Part shown: positions 1 through 8,351 of the stretch, one piece after another
Layout of the letters: the number at the start of each line of letters is the position of its first letter
How positions within the stretch are numbered: the stretch's first letter is position 1
Assembly: GCF_013393185.1 (NCBI RefSeq)
Contig: NZ_QJQX01000069.1
Span: 1 to 64,000, forward strand
Length of the DNA: 64,000 nt
From: Sphingobium lactosutens
Lineage (GTDB): Bacteria > Pseudomonadota > Alphaproteobacteria > Sphingomonadales > Sphingomonadaceae
Direction of reading: 5' to 3'
Position numbers and translations under genes: made by a program
The notes under the pieces: model-generated
The model's input: only the letters and a program-made list of their open reading frames with translations
Told to the model about the DNA's origin: nothing
The model's database searches: none

Positions 1-27
1 GCCGGAAAGATCGAAGGGGGTGGTCAT
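1..27 (-). CDS. kduD: Start of an SDR oxidoreductase, probably KduD (partial)
   Basis: Only the first nine codons lie in the window, reading MTTPFDLSG from an ATG at 27. A start like this, followed by the glycine-rich NAD-binding loop, is typical of the short-chain dehydrogenase KduD (2-dehydro-3-deoxy-D-gluconate 5-dehydrogenase). KduD follows KduI in pectin and hexuronate catabolism, and here the gene lies directly downstream of kduI on the same strand. The identification rests mainly on that neighbour, and the rest of the gene is off the left edge. Another SDR is possible. Confidence 0.5.
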
Positions 28-40
28 GTCATGTCTCCTT

Positions 41-132
41 CGTCATTCCCGCGCAGGCGGGAACCCATCTCCCATGCCTCACGTCCAGCGCCACGGTCGG
101 GAGATGGGTCCCCGCTTTCGCGGGGATGACGG
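41..132. repeat. REP-like inverted-repeat element between kduI and kduD
   Basis: Two arms of about 33 bases (41-73 and 99-131) are reverse complements with four mismatches, separated by about 25 bases. The outer part reads CGTCATTCCCGCG, an intergenic palindrome motif common in alphaproteobacterial genomes. The element sits inside the kdu transcription unit, where it could fold in the mRNA and affect processing or kduD expression. Confidence 0.7.
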
Positions 133-136
133 CAAA

Positions 137-970
137 TTACCGCAGCTGGCAGATGTCCAGCACGTTCATGTCGGTATAGTCGAGATTCTCGCCGCCCATC
201 GCCCAGATGAAGGCATAGCTCTTGGTGCCCGACCCCATATGCACCGACCAGGGCGGAGAGATGACCGCTTCCTCATTCTCGATGACGATGTGACGCATGG
301 CGTCCGGCTCGCCCATATAATGGAAGACGCGGTCGCCGCCCTGAAGGTCGAAATAGAGATAGATTTCGCTACGGCGGTCATGAAGATGCGGCGGCATGGT
401 GTTCCACACGCTGCCGGTTTCGAGGACCGTGAGGCCCAGCAGCAGCTGCGCGCTCTCGCACACGCCGGGGATCACCAGCTGATAGATGGTGCGATGGTTG
501 GAGTTGGCGAGGTCGCCGCGCTCCAGCGGGTTCGCTTGCTCCAGCGTGATCTTCTTGACCGGGAAGGCTTTGTGGGCGGGCAGCGAGGCGATGTAGAAGC
601 GCGCTTCGGCGCCCTCGAAGATCACTTCCTTGGTGCCCATGGGCACGTAGAGGCATTCCTTGTTGCCGATTTCGTAGCGGGCGCCGTCGACGGTGATCGC
701 GCCGGGTCCGCCGATATTGACGAAGCCCGCTTCACGGCGTTCCAGAAAGGGATGGCCCGCCGCCGACGCCGGCTCGGTCTGGTCGGGGAGCTTCAGGCTG
801 CCACCGGCCGGCACCGCGCCGCCGATCACGAACCGCTCATTATGGCTGTAGTTGAGGACGACCTCACCCTCGACGAACATGCCGCCCACCAGATGACGGT
901 CGCGCAGGCTCTCATTGTCCACGCACTCCATCATGTCAGGGTGCGTCGCGTGATAGGTCTTCTCGAACAT
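137..970 (-). CDS. kduI: KduI, 5-dehydro-4-deoxy-D-glucuronate isomerase
   Basis: The protein has 277 residues, the usual size for KduI. It interconverts 5-dehydro-4-deoxy-glucuronate (4-deoxy-L-threo-5-hexosulose uronate, the product of pectin-lyase action) and 3-deoxy-D-glycero-2,5-hexodiulosonate in the cytoplasm. The cupin metal site is visible as PPHLHDRRSEIY, with His195, His197 and Glu202, plus His244 in WSVHMG. These match the four zinc ligands known for E. coli KduI, shifted by one. It starts 60 bases downstream of the lacI-type gene, with an operator in that gap, and precedes a probable kduD, so it heads the kdu operon. Confidence 0.95.
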   Translation of the reverse strand: MFEKTYHATHPDMMECVDNESLRDRHLVGGMFVEGEVVLNYSHNERFVIGGAVPAGGSLKLPDQTEPASAAGHPFLERREAGFVNIGGPGAITVDGARYEIGNKECLYVPMGTKEVIFEGAEARFYIASLPAHKAFPVKKITLEQANPLERGDLANSNHRTIYQLVIPGVCESAQLLLGLTVLETGSVWNTMPPHLHDRRSEIYLYFDLQGGDRVFHYMGEPDAMRHIVIENEEAVISPPWSVHMGSGTKSYAFIWAMGGENLDYTDMNVLDICQLR

Positions 971-1004
971 GATGCTTCCTCATCCTCGTTGCGATGTCGC
1001 ATTG

Positions 1005-1016
1005 GACACCGGTGTC
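1005..1016. promoter_or_regulatory. LacI-family operator upstream of kduI
   Basis: A perfect 12-base palindrome, GACACCGGTGTC, lies 35 bases upstream of the kduI start. Read on the minus strand it extends to ATGACACCGGTGTCCA, almost identical to the site at 2145-2156 in front of the divergently read hydratase gene. The central CCGG is typical of operators bound by LacI-family repressors of hexuronate metabolism. Confidence 0.7.
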
Positions 1017-1030
1017 ATAAACCCGTTCTA

Positions 1031-2083
1031 TCAATTGTTGGCAGGCGGCGCAACCGATCCGCGACGGATGAGCGTCGAACTGAACATGGACGGTTCCTTG
1101 ACGTCCGCCCCCTCGCCGATTGCGGTGCCGATCAGCTTGAGTGCAGCGGCACGCCCCATGGCGACGATCGGCCAGCGTACCGTGCTGAGCGGCGGCCAGA
1201 CCCGCGTGGTGACGGGCGTATCGTCGAAACCGATGATCGACAATTCCTCCGGCACTGCGATGCCCCGCAGCCGTGCGGCATAGAGTACGCCGGCCGCCAT
1301 CTCGTCATTGCTGGCGAAGATAGCGGTCGGGCGCGGTGTCAGGTCGAACAGGCTTTCCGACGCCGACAGCCCGGATTCAAACGTGTATTGCCCATCGGCA
1401 ATCAGGCTGCGCGGCAGGCTGATCCCCGCTTCGGTCAGCGCCATTTCAAAGCCTTCGCGTCGCTCCTGCGCCGACCGGAAGCCATGTGGTCCCGCGATCA
1501 GGCCGATGCGCCGATGCCCCTGCGCGATCAGATGGCGCACCGCATCGGCCACCGCTTCGCGATCGTTCGACGCGACCATATGCTCGGCATCGTCCAGCAT
1601 CGCTGACCCCATGCGGACATAGCGGCACCCCTGTTCGTCGAGCATTCGCGCCAGCGCGTCATTTTCCGACATAGGAGGCAGGACCACCACGCCGAACAGG
1701 CGCTGGCGCGTTACGAAGCCGCGAATATCATCCATCACATGGTTCGATCCGCGATCGACCGGACGAATCACGAGTTCGAATTCGGTTCCGTGCAGTGCTT
1801 CCAATATCCCGCGCTGCATGGACAACACCATCTGTGCGTTGGGATTGTCATAGACCAGGCCGATCAGGAAGTTGCGTCCCAACGCCAGCGCGCGGGCCTG
1901 TGGATTGGGAACATAGCCGGTTTCCCGGATGATGGCCTCCACCTTGTCGCGGGTTTCTTCGTTCAGCAGCGGCGACCGGTTGATGACCCGACTGACCGTT
2001 TTTTTCGACACGCCCGCCAGACGGGCAATGTCGTTGATCGTCAGCTTGGGCGCTGGCCCCTCTTCCTGTTTATGCTTCGCCAT
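1031..2083 (-). CDS. LacI-family transcriptional repressor (KdgR/UxuR-like role)
   Basis: The 350-residue protein has an N-terminal LacI helix-turn-helix and hinge (about residues 14-65, LTINDIARLAGVSKKTVSRV, then a conserved NPQARALA hinge). A periplasmic-binding-protein-like effector domain follows, ending with the family motif IIGFDDTP. It lies between kduI and a divergent catabolic gene, and matching operators occur on both sides. It therefore probably represses the kdu operon and the hydratase/transporter operon until a hexuronate-derived keto-deoxy sugar acid appears. The effector cannot be read from the sequence. Confidence 0.9.
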   Translation of the reverse strand: MAKHKQEEGPAPKLTINDIARLAGVSKKTVSRVINRSPLLNEETRDKVEAIIRETGYVPNPQARALALGRNFLIGLVYDNPNAQMVLSMQRGILEALHGTEFELVIRPVDRGSNHVMDDIRGFVTRQRLFGVVVLPPMSENDALARMLDEQGCRYVRMGSAMLDDAEHMVASNDREAVADAVRHLIAQGHRRIGLIAGPHGFRSAQERREGFEMALTEAGISLPRSLIADGQYTFESGLSASESLFDLTPRPTAIFASNDEMAAGVLYAARLRGIAVPEELSIIGFDDTPVTTRVWPPLSTVRWPIVAMGRAAALKLIGTAIGEGADVKEPSMFSSTLIRRGSVAPPANN

Positions 2084-2144
2084 GCCGCCTTATAGTCCAG
2101 TTAGCTCGAAGCGCCAGCAGCCAAGCAGACTATGGCTTGTCAAT

Positions 2145-2156
2145 GACACCGGTTTC
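2145..2156. promoter_or_regulatory. Second LacI-family operator, in front of the hydratase gene
   Basis: GACACCGGTTTC with flanks ATGA and CA repeats the site at 1005-1016: the common core is ATGACACCGGTNTCCA. It lies 39 bases upstream of the hydratase start and 61 bases upstream of the divergent lacI-type gene, so it could control both, including autoregulation. Confidence 0.65.
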
Positions 2157-2195
2157 CATTAACCCGGATTCCATGTTCAACGAAAGGAATATTGC

Positions 2196-2999
2196 GTGAG
2201 CGCAAGCAGCAGCATGGCCGACGCCATCGCGGAACGCTTTCTGTCGGCCCGCAAGGCTGCACACGGCCTTGAGGATTATCCGGGTACGGCGCCGGCCACG
2301 CTGGCGGAGGCCTACGCCATTCAGGACGCTGCCTTGGCGCGGGTGGATGAACGGATTGCCGGCTGGAAAGTCGGTCGCATCCTGCCGCCACTTTCCGATC
2401 AATATGGCTGCGACCGGCTGGCGGGGCCGATCTTCGCCGGCACGGTCGCCGCGATCACGCCTGATTCCCGAGGCCTTGTCTTTACAGAGGGTTTCGGAGC
2501 GATCGAGGCGGAATTTCTCTTCCGGATCGGCAAGGTTCCGACCTTGGGCCAGCGGGAATTCACCCTGGAGGAAGCCGCCGACCATATCGACGCGGTCCAT
2601 ATCGGCGTGGAAATAGCCAGCTCGCCCTTCGTCGGAATCAACAATATGGGCCCGGCCGTCACGGTGTCCGACTTCGGGAACAATAATGGCTTGCTGGTCG
2701 GTCCGGCGGTTCCGGACTGGCGCAAGGGAAGCTATGCGCAACAATTGGTGACGACGCGGATCGATGGTACCGAGATCGGCAGCGGCACCGCATCCGCCTT
2801 CGCCCGCGGGGCGATCGGCTCGGTCAGCTTCCTGCTCGAAAATCTTGTTGCACGGGGGATTGCCATCCAGCCCGGCTGGTGGATATCGACAGGCGCTGTC
2901 ACCGGTGTACATGTCGTACAAACTGGACAGAATGTGGAGATGGATTTCGGCCCGCTCGGAATCCTCCATTGCAGGATCGAAGCACAAGAGCCGCGCTAA
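2196..2999 (+). CDS. 2-keto-4-pentenoate hydratase family protein (MhpD-like)
   Basis: The 267-residue protein belongs to the fumarylacetoacetate-hydrolase-related hydratase family. Family members add water to 2-oxo-4-enoates or act on related keto acids, using a divalent metal. Visible family features are the central EAEFLFRIGK segment with its acidic metal-binding residues, then VHIGVEIASSPF and a C-terminal GWWISTGAVTG. The GTG start at 2196 is preceded by AAGGA at 2184-2188. It shares an operator with kduI and is followed 28 bases later by a hexuronate-type transporter. A role on a keto-deoxy acid from pectin or hexuronates therefore fits better than aromatic meta-cleavage, but this is inference. 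Confidence 0.75.
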   Translation: MSASSSMADAIAERFLSARKAAHGLEDYPGTAPATLAEAYAIQDAALARVDERIAGWKVGRILPPLSDQYGCDRLAGPIFAGTVAAITPDSRGLVFTEGFGAIEAEFLFRIGKVPTLGQREFTLEEAADHIDAVHIGVEIASSPFVGINNMGPAVTVSDFGNNNGLLVGPAVPDWRKGSYAQQLVTTRIDGTEIGSGTASAFARGAIGSVSFLLENLVARGIAIQPGWWISTGAVTGVHVVQTGQNVEMDFGPLGILHCRIEAQEPR

Positions 3000-3027
3000 A
3001 AGCGGCCGCATTTCAAGACGGAGCAGG

Positions 3028-4299
3028 ATGATGATGGAAGCCAGTATGAAGGCACGGCCGGTCGGACGGTATCGCTGGGTGGTGGTCGCCCTGCTCTTTG
3101 CGGCAACGGCGATCAACTATGTCGATCGCCAGATGATCGGCGTGCTGAAGCCCACGCTGTCCCAGGAAATGGCCTGGTCGGAAACCGACTATGCCAATAT
3201 CGTCTTCTGGTTCCAGGCGGCCTATGCTGTCGGCTATCTGGGCTTTGGCCGGGTGGTCGACATGATCGGCGCGCGCTTTGGCTATGCCGTGGCGGTGGTG
3301 ATCTGGACGATCGCGCACATGGCCCATGGCGGGGTTCATAGCGTCACGCAGTTCGCCATGGCCCGCTTTGGCCTGGGTGTCGGGGAATCGGGCAATTTCC
3401 CGGCGGGCATCAAGGCCGTGACCGAATGGTTCCCGCAAAAGGAACGGGCCTTTGCAATCGGCCTGTTCAACGCCGGCGCCAATGTCGGCGCGATCGTGAC
3501 ACCGCTGCTCGTGCCATGGCTGACGGTCGCCTATGGCTGGCGCGTCGCCTTCTATGCGACCGGCATTTTCGGCATAATCTGGCTGATCGCCTGGCTTGCC
3601 CTTTACCGCCGTCCCGAAGAACATCCCAAGGTAACGGCGGAGGAATTGGCCTATATTCAGCAGGATCCTGCCGATCCGGCGCAGAAGATCGGCTGGGGCC
3701 GGATCATCAGCGTCCGGGAAACCTGGGCCTTCGCGATCGGCAAATTCTGCATCGATCCGATCTGGTGGTTCTTCCTCTTCTGGCTGCCCGGCTATCTGGG
3801 CACGCGCTATGGCCTCGACCTTATCAGCTTCGGACCGCCGCTGGTGGTGATCTACCTGCTGTCCGACGGCGGCAGCGTCTTTGGCGGGTGGCTGTCGGGC
3901 CGGTTGATCAAGGCGGGCAGGACCGTCAATGCCGCGCGCAAGCTGACCATGCTCTTCTGCGCCTGCGCGGTGCTGCCGATCTTCTTTGCCCAGTCGATCG
4001 ACAATCTCTGGCTCGCCGTGCTGATCATCGGCATCGCAACGGCCGCGCACCAGGCCTTTTCCGCCAACCTCTATGCCTTGCCGTCCGATTTGTTCCCGCG
4101 CGGCGCGGTCGGATCGGTCGTCGGCATCGGTGGCACCATGGGCGCTGTAGGTGGCATGGCGATGGCAAAATATGCCGGCTATATCCTTGATAGCATCGGT
4201 AGTTACACGCCACTCTTCGCAGTTGCCGGCAGCGCCTATTTCATAGCCCTGGCAGCGGTCCACCTTCTGACCCCGCGTCTGGAGCGCGTCAGCGTCTAA
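3028..4299 (+). CDS. MFS transporter, hexuronate (ExuT) type
   Basis: The protein has about 423 residues and 12 predicted membrane helices. The N-terminal INYVDRQMIGVLKPTL is the anion:cation symporter signature seen in ExuT/GudP-like carriers of hexuronates and aldarates. GVGESGNFPAGIKAVTEWFP is the other conserved stretch. Three in-frame ATGs (3028, 3031, 3034) follow the weak ribosome site GGAG at 3020-3023, so any of them may be used. It is the second gene of the operator-controlled unit with the hydratase, which supports import of galacturonate or glucuronate. The substrate is inferred. Confidence 0.85.
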   Translation: MMMEASMKARPVGRYRWVVVALLFAATAINYVDRQMIGVLKPTLSQEMAWSETDYANIVFWFQAAYAVGYLGFGRVVDMIGARFGYAVAVVIWTIAHMAHGGVHSVTQFAMARFGLGVGESGNFPAGIKAVTEWFPQKERAFAIGLFNAGANVGAIVTPLLVPWLTVAYGWRVAFYATGIFGIIWLIAWLALYRRPEEHPKVTAEELAYIQQDPADPAQKIGWGRIISVRETWAFAIGKFCIDPIWWFFLFWLPGYLGTRYGLDLISFGPPLVVIYLLSDGGSVFGGWLSGRLIKAGRTVNAARKLTMLFCACAVLPIFFAQSIDNLWLAVLIIGIATAAHQAFSANLYALPSDLFPRGAVGSVVGIGGTMGAVGGMAMAKYAGYILDSIGSYTPLFAVAGSAYFIALAAVHLLTPRLERVSV

Positions 4300-4323
4300 A
4301 AGGGTTCGCACATCATCTGGTGG

Positions 4324-4361
4324 GGAAAGGGCGGTCCGGCGACGGATCGCCCTTTCCTTTT
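4324..4361 (+). terminator. Rho-independent terminator after the hexuronate transporter
   Basis: A perfect 10-base stem (GGAAAGGGCG at 4324-4333 with CGCCCTTTCC at 4348-4357) and a 14-base loop are followed by TTTT. It begins 24 bases after the transporter stop and closes the operon. Confidence 0.8.
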
Positions 4362-4390
4362 GCCGGCCATTGCCGGGCAACGCCCCACGC

Positions 4391-4440
4391 CCCTTCGGTA
4401 AAGTTTCCGCCATGACACTTTACCGAAGGGCAAAGTGTCA
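4391..4440. promoter_or_regulatory. Triple inverted/direct repeat upstream of a winged-helix-like gene
   Basis: The unit GGTAAAGTNTC occurs three times: direct at 4397-4407, inverted at 4414-4424 and direct (one change) at 4429-4439. The first two copies form a 17-base inverted repeat with one mismatch around a 6-base spacer (CCCTTCGGTAAAGT arms). The second and third form an alternative hairpin (TGACACTTT/AAAGTGTCA). This looks like an operator or a pair of competing stem-loops controlling the gene that follows about 60-70 bases downstream. Confidence 0.55.
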
Positions 4441-4499
4441 CAGCCGACAAAAGTGCGACTCGCCTGAAAAAGCGGATTCACAAGGAGTCCGGTCTGTGC

Positions 4500-5090
4500 T
4501 TGATTCACCTTATGTTTCACGCGTCCGTCTCACCCCGCATGACCGGCGGCAGCGATATTTCGCTGTTGCTCGACCAGCTGTCCCATTGCTGCTCCCGCCC
4601 CCGCTATGCCTTCATGCTGCTGACGCTGATTGCCGATGTGGCCCGGCCCGACGGCAGCGCCGGCCCGCTGGTGCTTGAAGGCGATGCGCTGGTCCCGTTG
4701 CGCGACTGGCTTTGCGATGCATTGACGCCGATGGGCCATCGCGACCCGCGGCGCATGGCGCTGGTCGATCGGGTGCGGGACGAACTGCGCAAGACCGGGC
4801 GCCTGTCGGGTGACAATGTAGCGGACGAGGCACTGGTGCAGGATGAGGTCCGCACACGTGTGCGCGCGTCGGGTAAGACCAATCTCAGCCGCGCCGCCTC
4901 CGAACTGGTCAAGGCTGGCCTGCTCAAGCGCCATTATCAGGGCTATCGTGTCGACCATCTCAATCGCGGCGCGCAGCGTCAGGCCGTCTATACGTTGACA
5001 GGCCGGGCGCGGGCGCTCGTCGGTGCACCGCCTCCGCAGCAACGCGCTGCGGCCACTCGGCCGCGTCAGGGCGATCTCTTCGCCTCCTGA
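4500..5090 (+). CDS. Hypothetical protein, probable winged-helix DNA-binding
   Basis: The open frame encodes up to 196 residues and I do not recognise a named family. The region around residues 120-170 (TNLSRAASELVKAGLLKRHYQGYRV, then YTLTGRARALV) has the helix-turn-helix-wing rhythm of a MarR- or replication-initiator-like winged helix, and the C-terminus ends GDLFAS. The start is uncertain: TTG 4500, ATG 4512 and ATG 4539 are in frame, and the AAGGAG at 4482-4487 is best spaced for the TTG. Its stop abuts the stop of the convergent SDR gene (TGATCA). The upstream triple repeat suggests autoregulation. Confidence 0.6.
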   Translation: MIHLMFHASVSPRMTGGSDISLLLDQLSHCCSRPRYAFMLLTLIADVARPDGSAGPLVLEGDALVPLRDWLCDALTPMGHRDPRRMALVDRVRDELRKTGRLSGDNVADEALVQDEVRTRVRASGKTNLSRAASELVKAGLLKRHYQGYRVDHLNRGAQRQAVYTLTGRARALVGAPPPQQRAAATRPRQGDLFAS

Positions 5091-5993
5091 TCAGGCACGA
5101 TCCCGCGCCTCGCGACGGGCCTTGGCATAATTCTCCCGTCGCATCCGCTCGAAACCGACGCGCTGTTCAAAACCGGCATCTGCGGGATAGTCGCGAAAAT
5201 CGGCCAGTATCTCGTCGAAGACGGTCGCCAGTTCATCGCGAAATTCCGGGTGTGGGAAAATATGAAACCGATTCTCGCGCATGGCCTGCAATGTCCGCGC
5301 GGCGATGACATCGGGTTCCATACCGAACTGGTGCAACTGGGCTAGCCGATCGACGGCGGCGTCATCGACCGGTTTCGCCCCCGCGGCCAGCGTCGCCGGG
5401 CGGACTTCGTCACTGGCATAGATATGGCTCTTCACCAGGCCGGGGCACAGCACCGACACGCCGATCCCGTGCGGCGCAAGGCTATAGCGCAGAGATTCGC
5501 TCATGCCCCGCACCGCGAACTTCGTGCTGTTGTAGATGCCGGGCGCTGCGCCGCACAGGAAACTCGCCATCGACGCCGTGTTGACGATATGGCCGCCCAG
5601 CCCCGCCTGCTTCAGGCGAGGCGCGAAGGTCATGATGCCATTGATGACGCCGTGCAGGTTGACGCCCAACACCCAGTCCCAATCGTCATAGCTGGAGTCG
5701 TCGATCGTCTGGAACAGGTTGATGCCGGCATTGTTGAAGACCAGGCTGACCGGCCCCAGCGTCGCTTCCGCCCGATCGGCGGCGTCGGCAAAATTCTGCC
5801 TGGACGCGACATCGAGATGGACAGCCATGACATGCTGATTGGCCAGCGTTCCGATCGCCGTTTCCAGTGCATCTTCCCGAATGTCGGCAATCGCGACCTT
5901 GCACCCTTCGGCCAGTAGGGCGCGCGCCAGGCCAAGCCCGATCCCGTTGGCGCCCCCGGTTATGAAGGCGGTTCGTCCGGAAAATTCCAGCAT
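5091..5993 (-). CDS. Short-chain dehydrogenase/reductase
   Basis: This is a classical SDR of 300 residues, about 50 longer than the minimum because of a C-terminal extension rich in Arg and Glu. Visible motifs are the TGGANGIG cofactor loop near residue 12, NNAG in the middle, and the catalytic Ser with YNSTK. The acidic residue after the second strand (IADIRED) favours NAD. It is divergent from an MFS gene that heads the LigW cluster, with 132 bases between the two starts. It may oxidise or reduce a side-chain alcohol or ketone of an aromatic substrate, but the substrate cannot be read from sequence. Confidence 0.85.
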   Translation of the reverse strand: MLEFSGRTAFITGGANGIGLGLARALLAEGCKVAIADIREDALETAIGTLANQHVMAVHLDVASRQNFADAADRAEATLGPVSLVFNNAGINLFQTIDDSSYDDWDWVLGVNLHGVINGIMTFAPRLKQAGLGGHIVNTASMASFLCGAAPGIYNSTKFAVRGMSESLRYSLAPHGIGVSVLCPGLVKSHIYASDEVRPATLAAGAKPVDDAAVDRLAQLHQFGMEPDVIAARTLQAMRENRFHIFPHPEFRDELATVFDEILADFRDYPADAGFEQRVGFERMRRENYAKARREARDRA

Positions 5994-6125
5994 CCCATTC
6001 TCCTCTGTCGATCTTTGTAACGAGCGTGCATTTTTTTCTCGCCATATTCGTATAGATCACTTACAAATTCACCAAGCCGAAATTTCACCCCTATGAATAA
6101 AGGGGGAAGTGGAGAGGAGAAGGTC

Positions 6126-7550
6126 ATGGCCCTGGCACCCGCGCCGATTGCGACCGATGGTCCGTGGAATGAAGAAGGCATGGTGCCGCTGGACACGGCC
6201 CGCTCCCCAAGCGCGTCCTACAGCATGACGGCTGCCTATTGGGCACTGTTCGTCATCGTCCTGGCGACCTTCGTCACCTTTTTCGAGCAGGTGGTGTTCG
6301 CCATGCTGGCCGAACGGATCAAGGCTGACTTCGGCCTCTCCGACTCGCAGCTAGGTTTCCTTGCCGGCCCGGCCAGCATCATCTGCTATCTGTTCGTTGG
6401 CATCCCGCTGGCGCGTCTGGCGGACATCTTCCCTCGCAAATATGTGCTGGCCGGCGGTGTCGCGGCGCTGGGCGTCATTACCTCAATGGGCGGCATCGCC
6501 CAGAATTTCGGCCAGTTCGTCGGCACGCGCGTCTTTCTGGCTGCGGGGGGATCGGCCCACGCACCTTCTTCCTATTCATTATTGGCCGACGCATTTCCGC
6601 CGGCTGTCCTGACGCGCGCCTTCGCCCTGCTGCAATTCGGCTTCATCGGCGGTACCACGCTGGGTCCAGCCATAGGCGGGATGCTGATCGCGATGGTGGC
6701 GGGATGGGCGCCGACGCAGCATGGCGGCCTCACCATATTGGGCTGGCAATGGCTGATGATCTGGCTGGGCCTGCCTGCGTTGATGGTCTCGCTGCTGTTC
6801 CTGACGATCAAGGAACCACCGCGCCAGGCCCCGGCAGCGGGTGCCATGCCGCCGCCGTCCGGCGGCTCGATCGGCCGCCATGTCCTGACCTTCACGGGTC
6901 TTGATGCCGCCAGGGCGATCCATGCCAAGCGTCGCGTCTATTATCCACTGTTTGCGGGGCTGGCGCTCAGCGCGGTGGAGGTGTTCGGCCTGCAATTCTG
7001 GCGCGTGCCCTTCATGATCCGCACCTATGGCTGGAATGAAGCGCAGATCGGCGCGGTCATGGGCACGATGACGCTGGTGGCGTCGCTGCTCGGCCTGCTG
7101 CTCGGCGGGATCTTCGTCGAATGGCTGGCCAAACGCCATGCCGACGCCAATGTCCGTGCGGCGGCGATCTTCTTCGGCTGCGTCACGATCTGCGCCATCC
7201 TCGCCCCGCTGATGCCCAATGGCTACGCCTCGCTCGGCGTCGCCAGCGTCGGCGCGATGTTCGGCATCGCCGGCGCGGTGCCGCAAAATGCCGCGATCCA
7301 GCGCGTCGCGCCCAACGCCATGCGTGGGCAGGTGACGGCCATCTATCTCTTCATGTTCACCTTCTTCGGCGCGATGGGCAGTTTTCTGGTGGGGCTGGTG
7401 CAGGACTATATCGTCGGCGATCCGCGGCAACTCTGGAAAACGCTGCTGCTGACCGCCAGCGTCCTGCTGCCGATCGCCACCTTCTGCATGACCCGCGCCA
7501 TCCGCCCCTATCGCGAAGAAGTGGAGCGGCTGGCTGCCGAAGCAGCCTAA
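6126..7550 (+). CDS. MFS transporter heading the LigW cluster
   Basis: The protein has about 474 residues and 12 predicted helices, with the MFS motif-A-like LARLADIFPRKYVLAGG after helix 2. ATG 6126 is preferred over the in-frame ATG at 6093 because GGAGAGGAG at 6111-6119 lies just before it. It starts a tightly spaced run of five genes (NTF2-like, aldehyde dehydrogenase, LigW, second MFS), so import of a lignin-derived aromatic acid is the likely role. The cytoplasmic loop after helix 6 is long and Pro-rich. Confidence 0.8.
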   Translation: MALAPAPIATDGPWNEEGMVPLDTARSPSASYSMTAAYWALFVIVLATFVTFFEQVVFAMLAERIKADFGLSDSQLGFLAGPASIICYLFVGIPLARLADIFPRKYVLAGGVAALGVITSMGGIAQNFGQFVGTRVFLAAGGSAHAPSSYSLLADAFPPAVLTRAFALLQFGFIGGTTLGPAIGGMLIAMVAGWAPTQHGGLTILGWQWLMIWLGLPALMVSLLFLTIKEPPRQAPAAGAMPPPSGGSIGRHVLTFTGLDAARAIHAKRRVYYPLFAGLALSAVEVFGLQFWRVPFMIRTYGWNEAQIGAVMGTMTLVASLLGLLLGGIFVEWLAKRHADANVRAAAIFFGCVTICAILAPLMPNGYASLGVASVGAMFGIAGAVPQNAAIQRVAPNAMRGQVTAIYLFMFTFFGAMGSFLVGLVQDYIVGDPRQLWKTLLLTASVLLPIATFCMTRAIRPYREEVERLAAEAA

Positions 7551-7587
7551 TTCGTAAGTGTTGCATACAATGATGGGAGAGAGAATT

Positions 7588-8346
7588 ATGTCCGACGCCG
7601 ACCGCATCGCGCATCTGGAAAAGACCGTCACCGACCTCAACAGCCGCCTGCAACGGCGCGAGGATGAACTGGACGTGCGCAAGCTCCAGCATCTCTACGG
7701 CTATCTGATCGACAAATGCCTCTATAACGAAACGGTCGATCTTTTCGCCGACGATGGCGAAGTCCGCTTCTTCGGCGGCGTGTGGCGCGGCAAGGCCGGC
7801 ATCCGTCGCCTCTATGTCGAACGTTTCCAGGCGCGCTTCACCCATGGCACCAATGGCCCGATCGACGGCTTCCTGCTCGACCATCCGCAATTACAGGATA
7901 TTGTCGACATCGATCCCGATGGCGTCACCGCCCATGCCCGCGCCCGGTCGATGATGCAGGCCGGCCGGCACAAGGACTATACCGATCCGGCCAATCCGGC
8001 ACTGGGCGCGCGCCAATGGTGGGAAGGCGGCATCTATGAAAATACCTACAAGAAGGTGGATGGCGTCTGGCGCATCCAGATCCTGAACTATATGCCGCAA
8101 TGGCATGCCGATTTCGACAAGGGCTGGGCCAACACACCGGCCGAATATGTTCCCTTCCCCAAAATCACCTATCCCGAAGACCCGACCGGCCCCGATGCGC
8201 TGATCGCGGATCACTGGCTGTGGCCGACGCACAAGCTGGTGCCGTTCCACATGGTCCATCCGGTGACGGGCAAGCCAATCGTCGCCGAACGCTGGCAGGG
8301 CGACATCGACCGCGAACAGGCGGCGCGCGAAGCGGTGAGCGCCTGA
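7588..8346 (+). CDS. NTF2-like (SnoaL-type) protein
   Basis: The protein has about 252 residues. A short N-terminal coiled-coil-like segment (LEKTVTDLNSRLQRREDELDVRKLQ) precedes a cone-shaped NTF2/SnoaL-type domain, with the family-typical LYGYLIDKCLYNETVDLFADDGEV. The start at ATG 7588 is supported by GGGAGAGAG just upstream. It is 37 bases after the MFS stop and 5 bases before the aldehyde dehydrogenase start, so it is part of the ligW operon. NTF2-fold enzymes include lyases, isomerases and decarboxylases of aromatic compounds. The reaction is unknown here. Confidence 0.75.
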   Translation: MSDADRIAHLEKTVTDLNSRLQRREDELDVRKLQHLYGYLIDKCLYNETVDLFADDGEVRFFGGVWRGKAGIRRLYVERFQARFTHGTNGPIDGFLLDHPQLQDIVDIDPDGVTAHARARSMMQAGRHKDYTDPANPALGARQWWEGGIYENTYKKVDGVWRIQILNYMPQWHADFDKGWANTPAEYVPFPKITYPEDPTGPDALIADHWLWPTHKLVPFHMVHPVTGKPIVAERWQGDIDREQAAREAVSA

Positions 8347-8351
8347 TCCCC

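Noticed and set aside
2888..2920. A CACCGGTG motif resembling the LacI operators
   Set aside because: It lies within the hydratase coding region, lacks the ATGA and TCCA flanks, and is explained by codons.
2764..3027. A longer N-terminus for the hexuronate transporter
   Set aside because: It overlaps the hydratase gene in another frame and precedes the first membrane helix with non-family sequence.
6010..6030. TAACGAGCGT near the SDR/MFS divergent promoter as a further TetR-type operator
   Set aside because: Only half of the palindrome matches and the other half is absent.
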